From Fodinibacter sp963834965 (GTDB lineage Bacteria; Actinomycetota; Actinomycetes; Actinomycetales; Dermatophilaceae): a stretch of DNA of 64,000 nt. Shown here in pieces: positions 17,729 through 27,600 of the stretch. A program made the position numbers and the translations under genes. The first letter of the stretch is position 1. Each line of letters starts with the position of its first letter. The notes under the pieces were generated by a model. It made no database searches. It saw nothing but the letters and a program-made list of their open reading frames with translations, and was not told where the DNA came from. The stretch spans positions 310,001 to 374,000 of the forward strand of contig CAWIEI010000017.1 of NCBI GenBank assembly GCA_963834965.1, given 5' to 3'.

Positions 17729-17846
17729 GTGCCGGGTCGCGGGCCGTCCAGCGACCTCCCCGGCGCCGGGAAGTCTAGCCCAACCGTGAGCCCGTTCCGG
17801 AAGCCGCCTCGCCCATGCCCACGGGCCCAACCGGTAGCCTGACGCC

Positions 17847-18422
17847 GTGCTGCTCTCCGACCGCGACATCAGGGCCGAGATCGAGTCCGGACGGGTCCGG
17901 ATCGACCCGTGGGACCCCGACATGGTGCAGCCCAGCAGCGTCGACGTGCGGCTCGACAAGTTCTTCCGGCTGTTCGACAACCACAAGTACCCGGTCATCG
18001 ACCCCGCGCAGGACCAGGCCGACCTCACCCGCCTGGTCGAGGTCGACCCCGCCGAGGGCTTCGTGCTGCACCCGGGCGAGTTCGTGCTGGGCAGCACCCT
18101 GGAGACCGTGGCGCTGCCCGACGACCTCGCCGCCCGCGTCGAGGGGAAGAGCAGCCTGGGCCGGCTGGGCCTGCTGACCCACGCGACCGCCGGGTTCGTC
18201 GACCCGGGCTTCAACGGCCACGTCACGCTCGAGCTGTCCAACGTCGCGACCCTGCCGATCATGCTCTGGCCCGGGATGAAGATCGGCCAGCTCGCGTTCT
18301 TCCGGCTGTCGTCCTCGGCCGAGAACCCCTACGGCTCGGAGCGGCACGGCTCCCACTATCAGGGCCAGCGCGGCCCCACCGCCAGCCGCAGCTTCCAGAA
18401 CTTCCACCGCGCCGACGTCTGA
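17847..18422 (+). CDS. dcd: dCTP deaminase (bifunctional dCTP deaminase/dUTPase type)
   Basis: This 191-aa enzyme produces dUTP or, in the bifunctional actinobacterial form, dUMP from dCTP for thymidylate synthesis. Key stretches are MVQPSSVDVRLDKFFRLFDN, RVEGKSSLGRLGLLTHATAGFVDPGFNGHVTLEL (catalytic Glu and substrate loop) and the C-terminal SHYQGQRGPTAS lid. Length matches mycobacterial Dcd:dut (190 aa). The GTG start lies 119 bases beyond the 5' end of the divergently transcribed tRNA-Gly. Confidence 0.95.
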   Translation: MLLSDRDIRAEIESGRVRIDPWDPDMVQPSSVDVRLDKFFRLFDNHKYPVIDPAQDQADLTRLVEVDPAEGFVLHPGEFVLGSTLETVALPDDLAARVEGKSSLGRLGLLTHATAGFVDPGFNGHVTLELSNVATLPIMLWPGMKIGQLAFFRLSSSAENPYGSERHGSHYQGQRGPTASRSFQNFHRADV

Positions 18423-18542
18423 CCACGCCGGCGGTCCCCCGTACCGACACCAGAGGTTTCCGCGCCGGAGGGCAATCCGGGAGCCCGGTCTGTTCCGAAC
18501 TCCTCGACTACAGGGGATAGTGGACAGCGGGGAGGGGTATCC

Positions 18543-19298
18543 ATGACCAGGCGGCACTCGGGCGTGACGCAGGGAGAGAACGACGACGAAGGCCACGTGA
18601 TGCGTCGGCACCACCACGACCGGGCCGCCGACGCCCGCGATGCCGAGGCTGCCCTGCTGGCGCCCGAGGGCGGTGCGGGCGCCGAGCTGCGGGGCCATGT
18701 GCCGGCGCACCCCGACGGCGTGGCGCTCGTGCTGCACGGTGGCGCCGCGGCCAGCCACACCCCGATGACCTGGTGGCGGTTGCCGGTGCTGCGGATGGCG
18801 CCGTTCGCGACGGCCATCGAGCGCCGGGCCGGCGACCGACTCGCCGTGGTTCGCCTGAAGAACCGGGTGCGCGGCTGGAACGGCACCCGCCAGGACCCCC
18901 TGCACGACGCCCGCTGGGCCCTCGACCGCATTCGCCACGTGCTGCCGGGCCGGCCCGTGGTGCTCGTGGGTCACTCGATGGGCGGGCGGGTGGCGCTGCA
19001 GCTGAGCGGTGAGCACGATGTCGGCGGCGTCGCCGCGCTCGCCCCGTGGGTCGAGTACGACACCCGCCAGCCGCCGCCGGGTGTCGCGGTGCTCCTCGCC
19101 CACGGCTCGAACGACCGCGTCATCCACCCCCGGCGCACCGACGTGCTCGCCAAGCGTTACACGCTCGACGGCGTCGACCTGCGCTACGTCGAGGTCGAGG
19201 GGGGCATCCATTCGATGCTGCGGTACCCCCGCGTCTGGCACGAAGCCGTCGCCGACTTCGTCACGGACGTGCTGCCCGGCCCAGGCCGATCCAGCTGA
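18543..19298 (+). CDS. Alpha/beta hydrolase
   Basis: This 251-aa protein has an alpha/beta-hydrolase fold with nucleophile elbow VLVGHSMGGRVAL, an oxyanion strand ALVLHGGAAAS, an acid position near SNDRVIH and a late histidine in EGGIHSMLRYP. The first 45 residues are His/Arg/Glu-rich and probably disordered. GGGGAGGGG precedes the ATG. Its 3' end overlaps the convergent MFS gene by 38 bases. The likely role is a small esterase or lipase; substrate unknown. Confidence 0.75.
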   Translation: MTRRHSGVTQGENDDEGHVMRRHHHDRAADARDAEAALLAPEGGAGAELRGHVPAHPDGVALVLHGGAAASHTPMTWWRLPVLRMAPFATAIERRAGDRLAVVRLKNRVRGWNGTRQDPLHDARWALDRIRHVLPGRPVVLVGHSMGGRVALQLSGEHDVGGVAALAPWVEYDTRQPPPGVAVLLAHGSNDRVIHPRRTDVLAKRYTLDGVDLRYVEVEGGIHSMLRYPRVWHEAVADFVTDVLPGPGRSS

Positions 19299-20649
19299 CG
19301 ACCCCACCCGTGGTGAGCAGACCGGCGCACCACAGCATCGCCGCACGGTAGCCGTCGGTCATGGCACCCACGTCGAGATAGTCGTCACCGGCCAGCCCGA
19401 CGAGGGCGGGCAGGGCCGCCACCGCCAGCAGCGACCCGGCGCGGGCGACGGCGTTGTTCACCCCGCTCGCCACACCGGCGAACCGGTCGGGGGCAGCCGC
19501 CAGCACGGATGCTGTCAGCGGCGAGACGAGCAGGGCGAGGCCGAGCGCGAAGACGGTCATGCCCGGCAGCACCGATCGCCAGGTCGCACCCTCGCTGATG
19601 CCGAGCAGCAGCAGCACGCCCGCCGCGCAGACCAGCGGGCCGACCGTCATCGGCACCCGTGGCCCGATCCGCGCCGACAGGGAGGCCGCTCGCGACGACA
19701 ACAGCAACAACGAGAGGGTGACCGGCAGCCCCGACAACCCGGCCTGCAGCGCGCTCCATCCCACTGCCTGCAGCTGCAGCACGGTGAAGAGCGACACGCC
19801 GCCGAGCGCCCCGTAGACCAAGAGGGTCATCGCGTTGGCGGCGGAGAAGATGCGAGAACGGAACAGTCGCAACGGAACCAGCGGGGATGCCGTGCGTTCC
19901 TCCACGACCACGAACGCCACCCCAGCACCGACGGACACCACCCACGCCGCGACTACCACCGCGCCGCCGGTGTCACCCGCGGCCGTCAGCGCGTAGGTCG
20001 CGGCGCCGAGGGCGACCACCGTGAGCGTGGCACCGAGGGCGTCGAAGCGGCCCTCGATGGTCGTGTCGCGACTCTCGGGGGCGGCGCGCCAGGTCAGCGC
20101 GACGACCGCCAGGCACAACGGAATGTTGATGGCGAAGATCCAGCGCCACGACGCGTTGTCGACCAGCCAGCCACCGAGCAGCGGGCCGATGGCCGCCGCG
20201 ACGCCGGACAGCCCCGCCCAGGTGCCGATGGCAGGAGCCCGGTCCTCGGGGCGGAACGACGCCTGGATGAGGGACAAGGCACCGGGCGTGAGCAGGGCGG
20301 CACCCACCCCCTGCAGCACGCGCAGGGCGATGAGCTGCGCCGGGGTCTGGGCCGCAGCGCACAGGGCCGACGCCACGAGGAACCAGCCGACCCCGATGAG
20401 GTAGACCCGCCGCCGCCCGAAGCGGTCGCCCAGTGCTCCGCCGACGAGCACCAGCGACGCCAGGGTCAACAGGTAGCCGTTGACCACCCACTGCAGCTGG
20501 GCGAGCGAGGCACCGAGGTCGCGCCCGATGGTGCGCAGCGCCACGTTGACGACCGAGCCGTCGAGGATCGCAACGCCGGACCCGAGGATGACGCCGGCCA
20601 GCATCATCCGGCCACGGCTGGAGCGCCGGTCGAGGGCGGTCTCGCTCAC
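19261..20649 (-). CDS. DHA2-family MFS transporter
   Basis: This 462-aa exporter has about 14 helices. It carries AILDGSVVNVALRTI in helix 1, motif A GGALGDRFGRRRVY, and motif C IGPLLGGWLVDNASWRWIFAINIP. I take the GTG at 20649 (VSETALDRRSSRGRMMLAGV) because the preceding codons are Arg-rich out-of-family sequence. It is unlike its neighbour at 1886-3652 in the tail and loop lengths. Drug or metabolite efflux is inferred. It has no adjacent regulator. Confidence 0.8.
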   Translation of the reverse strand: MSETALDRRSSRGRMMLAGVILGSGVAILDGSVVNVALRTIGRDLGASLAQLQWVVNGYLLTLASLVLVGGALGDRFGRRRVYLIGVGWFLVASALCAAAQTPAQLIALRVLQGVGAALLTPGALSLIQASFRPEDRAPAIGTWAGLSGVAAAIGPLLGGWLVDNASWRWIFAINIPLCLAVVALTWRAAPESRDTTIEGRFDALGATLTVVALGAATYALTAAGDTGGAVVVAAWVVSVGAGVAFVVVEERTASPLVPLRLFRSRIFSAANAMTLLVYGALGGVSLFTVLQLQAVGWSALQAGLSGLPVTLSLLLLSSRAASLSARIGPRVPMTVGPLVCAAGVLLLLGISEGATWRSVLPGMTVFALGLALLVSPLTASVLAAAPDRFAGVASGVNNAVARAGSLLAVAALPALVGLAGDDYLDVGAMTDGYRAAMLWCAGLLTTGGVVSWIGLGRAARP

Positions 20650-20841
20650 CGCGGTGACGAGTCGAGCCGGTGGCGGGCGGCGCTCGAGTCCATCCCGTAT
20701 GGGTACCACGCGGTGCGCGGCCACCCTTCGACGAGCGACCCGCCAACTTCGACAGCGGGGCGGCTGGGCGCGCACGGCTGCCTGTGTGGGCCTGAGCCGA
20801 TAGGTTGTGAGGCCTTGTCACCGACCTCGTGAGGGGCCCCG

Positions 20842-22026
20842 ATGATTCGCTTCGATGCCGTGACCAAGCAGTTCCCCGACGGGACCGTCGCGGTCGACGA
20901 GCTCTCGCTCACCGCGCCCACCGGCAAGATCACCGTGCTCGTCGGCCCCTCCGGCTGCGGCAAGACCACGAGCCTGCGCATGGTCAACCGGATGATCGAG
21001 CCCACCCGGGGGGCCATCACCCTCGACGGCCAGGACACCGGCCGCATGAACGAGGCCGAGCTGCGCCGCGGCATGGGCTACGTCATCCAGCACGCCGGGC
21101 TGTTCCCACACCGCACCGTCATCGACAACATCGGCACCGTGCCGCGCCTGCTCGGCTGGGACAAGAAGCGGATCGCCGACCGCTCCCGCGAGCTGCTCGA
21201 CCGGGTCGGTCTGGCCCCCGAGCTCGGTGAGCGCTACCCCGCGCAGCTCTCCGGCGGCCAGCAGCAGCGGGTGGGCGTGGCCCGGGCCCTCGCCGCCGAC
21301 CCGCCGGTGATGCTCATGGACGAGCCGTTCTCGGCCGTCGACCCGGTGGTGCGCGAGCAGCTGCAGGACGAGTTCCTGCGCCTGCAGGGCGAGCTCGGCA
21401 AGACCATCATCTTCGTGACCCACGACATCGATGAGGCGATCAAGCTCGGTGACCAGGTGGCCGTGCTGCGCGTCGGCGGCAAGCTCGCCCAGGTGGCCGA
21501 GCCCTCCTACCTGCTCGCCCACCCGGCCGACGACTTCGTCGCCGACTTCGTCGGCCGCGACCGCGGCTACCGCGCACTGCAGTTCCAGGAGGCCCCGCGC
21601 TTGCCGCTGCACTCCGAGCCGACCGTGGTGCTCGGCGAGCGCCCGGGGGGCGCGGGCGGTGACTGGTTGCTCGTGGTCGACGACGACCGGCATCCGCTGG
21701 GGTGGGTCGAGCCGCAGCGCATCGGCGACCGCGCCGTGACCGAGGCCGACCTGCACCGGGGCGGCACGGTCGCTCGCGAGCACGGTTCTCTGCGTGGTGC
21801 GTTGGATGCCGCGCTGTCGTCACCCAGCCGTCGCGGCGTCATCGTCGATGACGGTGGGGCGCTGTGCGGCACCGTGCAGGCGCACGAGGTGCTCACCGCC
21901 ATCGAGCAGACGGGTCGCCCCGAGCGCGACGAGACCGACCCGGTGCACGGTGGTGCCGCTGTCGTGTCGGGTGCGGGGCCGACCCCACAGGATGCTGTGC
22001 CGAGCCCCCAGGACGTCGTGCCGTGA
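20842..22026 (+). CDS. opuCA: OpuC/ProV-type osmoprotectant ABC transporter, ATP-binding protein
   Basis: This 394-aa protein has an ABC ATPase domain (1-240) with Walker A GPSGCGKTT, signature LSGGQQQRVG and Walker B VMLMDEP. A C-terminal CBS-like regulatory region (about 255-360) follows, as in OpuCA and ProV, which sense ionic strength. A low-complexity PQD/VP tail ends the protein. GAGGGG lies six bases before the ATG. The stop overlaps the first permease, the first of three tight junctions in the operon. It powers import of glycine betaine, choline, carnitine or a related compound. Confidence 0.9.
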   Translation: MIRFDAVTKQFPDGTVAVDELSLTAPTGKITVLVGPSGCGKTTSLRMVNRMIEPTRGAITLDGQDTGRMNEAELRRGMGYVIQHAGLFPHRTVIDNIGTVPRLLGWDKKRIADRSRELLDRVGLAPELGERYPAQLSGGQQQRVGVARALAADPPVMLMDEPFSAVDPVVREQLQDEFLRLQGELGKTIIFVTHDIDEAIKLGDQVAVLRVGGKLAQVAEPSYLLAHPADDFVADFVGRDRGYRALQFQEAPRLPLHSEPTVVLGERPGGAGGDWLLVVDDDRHPLGWVEPQRIGDRAVTEADLHRGGTVAREHGSLRGALDAALSSPSRRGVIVDDGGALCGTVQAHEVLTAIEQTGRPERDETDPVHGGAAVVSGAGPTPQDAVPSPQDVVP

Positions 22027-22670
22027 GCTGGCTGGCCGACAACTGGAACACGGTCCTGACGCTTGCCTGGCGCAGCCTCTACCTCGCCGGCATCCCGCTC
22101 GTGATGGGGTTCGTGCTGTCGATCCCGCTGGGCTGGGCCGCCAGCAGGTGGTCGCCCGCCTACCCGGCCATCATCACGACCACCGGCCTGCTCTACACGA
22201 TCCCGTCGCTCGCCCTGTTCGTGTTGATGCCCTCGCTGCTGGGCACCAAGATCCTGGACCCGGTGAACGTCATCGTCGCCATGACGATCTACACCGTGGC
22301 ACTGCTGGCCCGCACCGTGGCCGACGGGCTCAACTCGGTGCCCGACGACATCGCGCAGGCGGCGACCGCGATGGGCTACAAAGGCGCCCGCCGGCTGTTC
22401 GGGGTCGAGCTCCCGCTGGCCGCACCGGTCATCGCCGCCGGGCTGCGGGTGGCTGCGGTGAGCAACGTGAGCATCGTGAGCATCGGCACCCTGATCGGCG
22501 TGAGCCAGCTCGGTGACCTGCTGGTCGATGGGTTCAACCGGGTCATCTGGGGCGAGCTGCTCACCGGCATCGTGGCGTGCGTGCTGCTGGCGCTGGCGTT
22601 CGACGCCGTCATCGTGCTGGGCACGCGGCTGGTGACGCCCTGGCTGCGGGTGGAGGGGGCGCGCGCATGA
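22023..22670 (+). CDS. opuCB: OpuC-type ABC transporter permease 1
   Basis: This 215-aa permease has five to six helices. The BPD_transp_1 EAA loop is ADGLNSVPDDIAQAATAMGYKGARRLFGVELPLAAP. The GTG start overlaps the ATPase stop and its own stop overlaps the second permease ATG. It forms the membrane channel as a heterodimer with the next gene product. Confidence 0.9.
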   Translation: MSWLADNWNTVLTLAWRSLYLAGIPLVMGFVLSIPLGWAASRWSPAYPAIITTTGLLYTIPSLALFVLMPSLLGTKILDPVNVIVAMTIYTVALLARTVADGLNSVPDDIAQAATAMGYKGARRLFGVELPLAAPVIAAGLRVAAVSNVSIVSIGTLIGVSQLGDLLVDGFNRVIWGELLTGIVACVLLALAFDAVIVLGTRLVTPWLRVEGARA

Positions 22671-23434
22671 TCGCCTCGATCTGGGCGTGGTTCACCGACC
22701 CGGCCAACTGGCAGGGCGAAGACGGCATCCCCAACCGCACCCTGCAGCACCTCGAGTACACGGCGATGGCGGTGCTTCTCGCAGCCGTCATCGCGATCCC
22801 GTTGGGGCTCTGGGTCGCCCACACCGGGCGCGCCCGTTGGCTGGTCTCGCTGGCCAACTCGGTACGTGCCGTGCCGACCCTCGGGCTGCTGCTCGCCGCC
22901 ACCTTGTGGCTGGGGGCGGTCATCCAGGGCGATCTCGCCTTCACCCTCCCGAGCATCCTGGTGCTGGCGCTGCTGGCCATTCCGCCCATCCTCGCGGGCA
23001 CGTATGCCGGCATCGAGGCCGTGCCTCCGGCGGCGCGCGACGCGGCCAAGGGCGTGGGCATGACGTCGGGCCAGGTACTGCGCCAGGTCGAGGTGCCGGT
23101 CGGGCTGCCGCTCCTGCTGTCCGGGTTGCGCTCAGCGGTGCTCCAGGTGGTCGCGACCGCGACGGTCGCGGCGTACGTCGGGTTGGGTGGCCTGGGTCGC
23201 TACCTCATCGACGGCATCGCCCTGGGCGACTATCCGCAGACCGCGGGTGGCGCCATTCTCGTCGCCGTGCTGGCCGTCGCGCTCGACGGCCTCTTCGCCC
23301 TGGTGCAGCGGCGGGTCGTCTCACCGGGCCTCACCGGCCGCGCTGTCGGTGGTCGCGGGAAGGATTCGCGCAGCGTCTCGGTTGAGGCCGACAGGCCCCC
23401 GGCCGATGCTCGCACGCCTGCTGCTCCTGCCTGA
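22667..23434 (+). CDS. opuCD: OpuC-type ABC transporter permease 2
   Basis: This 255-aa permease is homologous to the preceding one, with the EAA loop AGIEAVPPAARDAAKGVGMTSGQVLRQVEVPVGLP. A 30-residue polar tail after the last helix is not needed for the family fold. It partners with permease 1 to form the channel. Confidence 0.9.
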   Translation: MIASIWAWFTDPANWQGEDGIPNRTLQHLEYTAMAVLLAAVIAIPLGLWVAHTGRARWLVSLANSVRAVPTLGLLLAATLWLGAVIQGDLAFTLPSILVLALLAIPPILAGTYAGIEAVPPAARDAAKGVGMTSGQVLRQVEVPVGLPLLLSGLRSAVLQVVATATVAAYVGLGGLGRYLIDGIALGDYPQTAGGAILVAVLAVALDGLFALVQRRVVSPGLTGRAVGGRGKDSRSVSVEADRPPADARTPAAPA

Positions 23435-23514
23435 CCAGTTCCATCCGTTGTTCCACACTTCCCGCTACGCCTGATCGCCAGACCGACCACAGCACCACGA
23501 AGGGACCTACTCCG

Positions 23515-24438
23515 ATGAAGCGCATGACCTCCGCGGTGGCACTGATCGCCGCCTCGCTCCTCGGGCTCACCGCGTGCGGCAGCTCCGGAGACCCGCTCTC
23601 CTCGTCGGCGCCGTCCGGCTCGGCCTCGGCCAGTGGCGGCTCCGGCGGCCCGATCGTCGTCGGTGGTGCCAACTTCTCCGAGTCCACCCTGCTCGCCGAG
23701 ATCTACGCCGGTGCGCTGAAGGCCAAGGGCATCGACGCCAGCACCAAGCTCAACATCGGCTCGCGCGAGATCTACCTGCGCGCGTTGCAGGACAACTCGG
23801 TGCAGGTGTTCCCCGAGTACACCGGGGCTTTGGCGTTCAACTACGACAAGGCCTACACCGGCACCGACCCTGACGAGGTCTACCAGCACGTGCAGCAGGT
23901 GCTGCCCAAGGACCTCACCGTGCTCGACAAGTCCGCCGCCGAGGACAACGACTCGATCGTGGTCACCAAGGAGACGGCCGCCAAGTACAACCTGAAGACG
24001 ATCGCCGACCTCAAGGCCGTCGCGGGTGACCTCACCCTCACGGCGCCGCCGGAGTTCAAGGCCCGCCCGCAGGGCATCCCCGGTCTCGAGAAGACCTACG
24101 GCGTGAAGTTCAAGTCGTTCCGACCGCTCACCGGCCAGGGCATCGTGCAGGCGCTCAAGAACGGCCAGGCCGACGCGGCCAACATCTTCTCCACCGACCC
24201 GGCCATCGCGGCAAACGGGTTCGTCACCCTCGAGGACAACCAGAAGCTGTTCGGGTCGCAGAACATCGTCCCACTGGTGCGCGCCGACCGCGCCGACCAA
24301 GTCAAGGCCGCCCTCAACGCCGTCTCGGCCAAACTGACCACCGAGGCCATCGCCGGCATGCTCAAGCAGACCGACATCGACAAGAAGGACCCCAAGGCCG
24401 TCGCCCAGGAGTTCCTCACCGCCAACGGCCTGGGCTGA
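23515..24438 (+). CDS. opuCC: OpuC-type glycine betaine/quaternary-amine-binding lipoprotein
   Basis: This 307-aa binding protein has a lipoprotein signal (MKRMTSAVALIAASLLGLTAC, lipidated Cys21) and an OpuAC domain starting IVVGGANFSESTLLAEIYAG. FPEYTGALAFNYDK and the TGQGIVQALKNGQADAANIFSTDP region match ProX/OpuCC-type binding proteins that cage the quaternary amine with aromatics. It is 80 bases after permease 2, followed by a terminator. It sits on the outer face of the cytoplasmic membrane and feeds the OpuCB-OpuCD channel. Confidence 0.9.
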   Translation: MKRMTSAVALIAASLLGLTACGSSGDPLSSSAPSGSASASGGSGGPIVVGGANFSESTLLAEIYAGALKAKGIDASTKLNIGSREIYLRALQDNSVQVFPEYTGALAFNYDKAYTGTDPDEVYQHVQQVLPKDLTVLDKSAAEDNDSIVVTKETAAKYNLKTIADLKAVAGDLTLTAPPEFKARPQGIPGLEKTYGVKFKSFRPLTGQGIVQALKNGQADAANIFSTDPAIAANGFVTLEDNQKLFGSQNIVPLVRADRADQVKAALNAVSAKLTTEAIAGMLKQTDIDKKDPKAVAQEFLTANGLG

Positions 24439-24461
24439 CCCCAGCCCATCGTTTGACGACA

Positions 24462-24490
24462 GCGCCCGACATCCTCATGAGGTCGGGCGC
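24462..24490 (+). terminator. Terminator of the osmoprotectant operon
   Basis: GCGCCCGAC (24462-24470) pairs with GTCGGGCGC (24482-24490), followed by TTCGTCGTGT, 24 bases after the stop. Confidence 0.8.
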
Positions 24491-24601
24491 TTCGTCGTGT
24501 CAGGGGGCGTGTTCGCGGATGCGCGAAGTGCTCCTGAGTTCGCGGATGCCGTGCGTCCCCTCGGGGGCCTCCGCTGCCTCCGGGCGGAGGTCGAAACAAG
24601 A

Positions 24602-24639
24602 GTCGGACAGATCGGGGCCATCACCCCGACAAGTCCGAC
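24602..24639 (-). terminator. Nested hairpin terminator of the Fe-S oxidoreductase gene
   Basis: Outer arms GTCGGAC/GTCCGAC (24602-24608, 24633-24639) enclose inner arms TCGGGG/CCCCGA. On the minus strand it is followed by TCTTGTTTC, a short U-rich run, 15 bases after the gene. Confidence 0.7.
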
Positions 24640-24653
24640 CCTTGATTCGCCGG

Positions 24654-27600
24654 TCAGTCCCAGGGGTCCGGCTCGTCGAGCAGCGCAGCCTCACCGGTGA
24701 ACCGGGTCGGTGCCGCCGTCGGCTCCGCGGCCGGCTTGGGCTCGGTCTGCTCGGTCTCGGTCTGCTCGGGCTCGGTCTGCTCGGGCTCGGTCTGCTCGGG
24801 CTCGGTCTGCTCGGGGACGACTGTCTCGGATGCCGGTGCCTCCGCAGCAGCCTTCGTCACCTTGTCGTCCGTGGCCGTCCCGGAATCGACCAATAGGTCG
24901 CTGGAGGGACGCTCGGCCTCGGCCACCGGTGATGAGGCGGCAGCTTCAGCCGGCTCGGGGTCAGTCGCGTCGGAAGGCTCGTCCCAGGGGTCGGGTTCGT
25001 CCGCGGTTGGGGCAACTTCGACCACTTGGTCGATCTTGTCCCGGGCTGGCTCAGCAGGTGAATCCGGACCTGTCCCGGTGGGCTCGTCCCAGGGGTCTGC
25101 CTCGGGCTCGGCCGTGGCTGGTGCCGCGGATGCCGCGGCGGCCGTCGCTGCAGGTGCGGCCGGGGCGTCCCAGGGGTCTGCCTCGGGCTCGGCCGTGGCC
25201 GTCGCTGCAGGTGCGGCCGGGGCGTCCCAGGGGTCTGCCTCGGGCTCGGCCGTGGCCGTCGCTGCAGGTGCGGCCGGGGCGTCCCAGGGGTCTGCCTCGG
25301 GCTCGGCCGTGGCCGTCGCTGCAGGTGCGGCCGGGGCGTCCCAGGGGTCTGCCTCGGGCTCGGCCGTGGCCGTCGCTGCAGGTGCGGCCGGGGCGTCCCA
25401 GGGGTCTGCCTCGGGCTCGGCCGTGGCCGTTGCTGCAGGTGCGGCCGGGGCGTCCCAGGGGTCTGCCTCGGGCTCGGCCGTGGCCGTTGCTGCAGGTGCG
25501 GCCGGGGTGTCCCACGGGTCCGCCTCGGCCTCGGCCTCGGCCTCGGGCGTCGCGACCGCAGCCGCGCCAGCCGCAGTTGCCGCAGCCGCCGTTGCCGCAG
25601 CGGCAGGTGCCGTCACCTCGGGAGCGGGGGCGACCGGCATCCCCGACCCAGTGGTGTCCGACGAGGCCTCAGCAGCCCCGTCCGGCTCCGACCCGCGGCG
25701 CACGGCCGCGAGCAGCATCTGGGCAACGTCGACGACTTCGACGGTCTCGGCGATGCCTTCGGACTGCTTCGCGCCCAACCCGTCGGAGATCATCACCCGG
25801 CAGAACGGGCAGCCGATGGCAATCCGCTCGGCCCCGGTGGCGATGGCCTCCTCGGTGCGGTTGGTGTTGATCTGCGTGCCGAGCTTCTCCTCCATCCACA
25901 TGCGGGCGCCGCCGGCGCCGCAGCAGAACGAGGTCTCTCGGGTGCGCTCCATCTCGCGCAGCTCCACACCGGGCAGCGACTCGATGAGCTCGCGCGGCGG
26001 GTTGTAGACGCCGTTGTGCCGGCCGAGGTAGCAGGGGTCGTGGTAGGTGACGGTCGAGGCGGTGGACGCGGCGTTCTTCGCCGACGACATCCCCAGCACG
26101 TCCGAGGGCCGGGCCACCGGCACGAGCTTCTTGTCGCGCACGAGCCGGTTGAGCAGCTGGGTGTGGTGCACGACCTCGTACGACCCACCGAGGGGGGCGT
26201 ACTCGTTCTTGATCGTGTTGAAGCAGTGCGCGCAGGTGACGACGACCCGGGTGACCCCGAACTCGCCGAAGGTGTCGACGTTCTGCTGGGCCAGGGTCTG
26301 GAAGAGCAGCTCGTTTCCGGCTCGCCGGGCCGAGTCGCCGGTGCAGGTCTCCCCGTTGCCGAGCACCGCGAACGAGACCCCCGCAGTGTCGAGCAACTCG
26401 GCCACCGCGCGGGTGGTCTGCTTGGCGCGGTCCTCGTAGGCGCCGGCGCAGCCGACCCAGAACAGCCACTCGACGTCGGACGCCTTCTCGACGTCCTGGC
26501 CGAGCACCTTCACCGGGAACGGCAGGTCCTTGGCCCAGTCGAGCCGGGCCCGCGCGCCCATGCCCCACGGGTTGCCCTTGCCCTCGAGGTTCTTGAAGAG
26601 GCCACCGAGCTCCGAGGGAAACGCCGACTCGATGAGGGTCTGGTAGCGCCGCATGTCGATGATGTGGTCGACGTGCTCGATGTCGACGGGGCACTGCTCC
26701 ACGCACGCGCCGCAGGTGGTGCACGACCACAGCACGTCGTCGTCGATGACCGCGCCCGGGCCCGCAGGCGTGTAGGCGGCGAGGGAGTCACCGTTGTACC
26801 CGGTGTCACCGACCAGCGGCACGTCATCCCACGACAGGCCCTCGGGTGCCGCGTGACCGTGATGGGCCGGCACCGGCAGCACGTTCGCGGGCACCCTCTC
26901 GCGGTCTCCGTCGACCTTGGCCAGCGCCTGCAGGTAGGGCGCCTTGGCGTTGGCGTGGTCGCGCAGGCCCATGATGAGCAGCTTGGGAGACAGCGGCTTC
27001 TCGGTGTTCCAGGCCGGGCACTGGCTCTGGCAGCGGCCGCACTCGGTGCACGTCGTGAAGTCGAGCAGGCCCTTCCAGGTGAAGTCCTCCGCGTGGCCCA
27101 CGCCGAGCGAGGCGCCCTCGTCGAGCTCCTCCATCTCGTCCATGGAGAACGGCTTGCCCGCGACGATGAGCTCCTTGGCCGCACCCAGCGCGACCGGCCG
27201 CCGGCCGAACATGACGTTGATCGGCGCCACGAAGATGTGCAGGTGCTTGGAGTGCAGCACGAAGATGAGGAAGACGAGCATCACGCCGATGTGCAGCAGC
27301 AGGCCGATGTGCTCGAGGAAGGTCGCGGTCGACTCGCCTAGGGGCTCGATCGCCGCACCGACCGTGTGGGAGGCGAAGGCCGCGTTGCCGTAGGGGAAGT
27401 TGCCGGTGGCCACGCTCGACCCGCGGAAGAGGAACATCGTCCAGATGACGTTGAAGATGAAGAACAGCGTCAGCCAGGCGCCCCCGAGGTGAGAGCCCTG
27501 GAAGCGGGAGCGCCGGCCGAGCCGCTTCGGTGAGTTCTTCACGCGGATGGCCGCGAAGACGGCGATGCCGACCAGGCCCATGACGGCGATGAAGTCCTGT

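Noticed and set aside
24497..24700. Small plus-strand ORF after the osmoprotectant operon
   Set aside because: It spans a terminator and no ribosome-binding site or hydrophobic pattern is seen.
25093..25514. Regular ~57-bp repeats as a CRISPR array
   Set aside because: There are no spacers; units abut, keep frame and encode a regular peptide. The same applies to 37114-37275 and 43161-43265.
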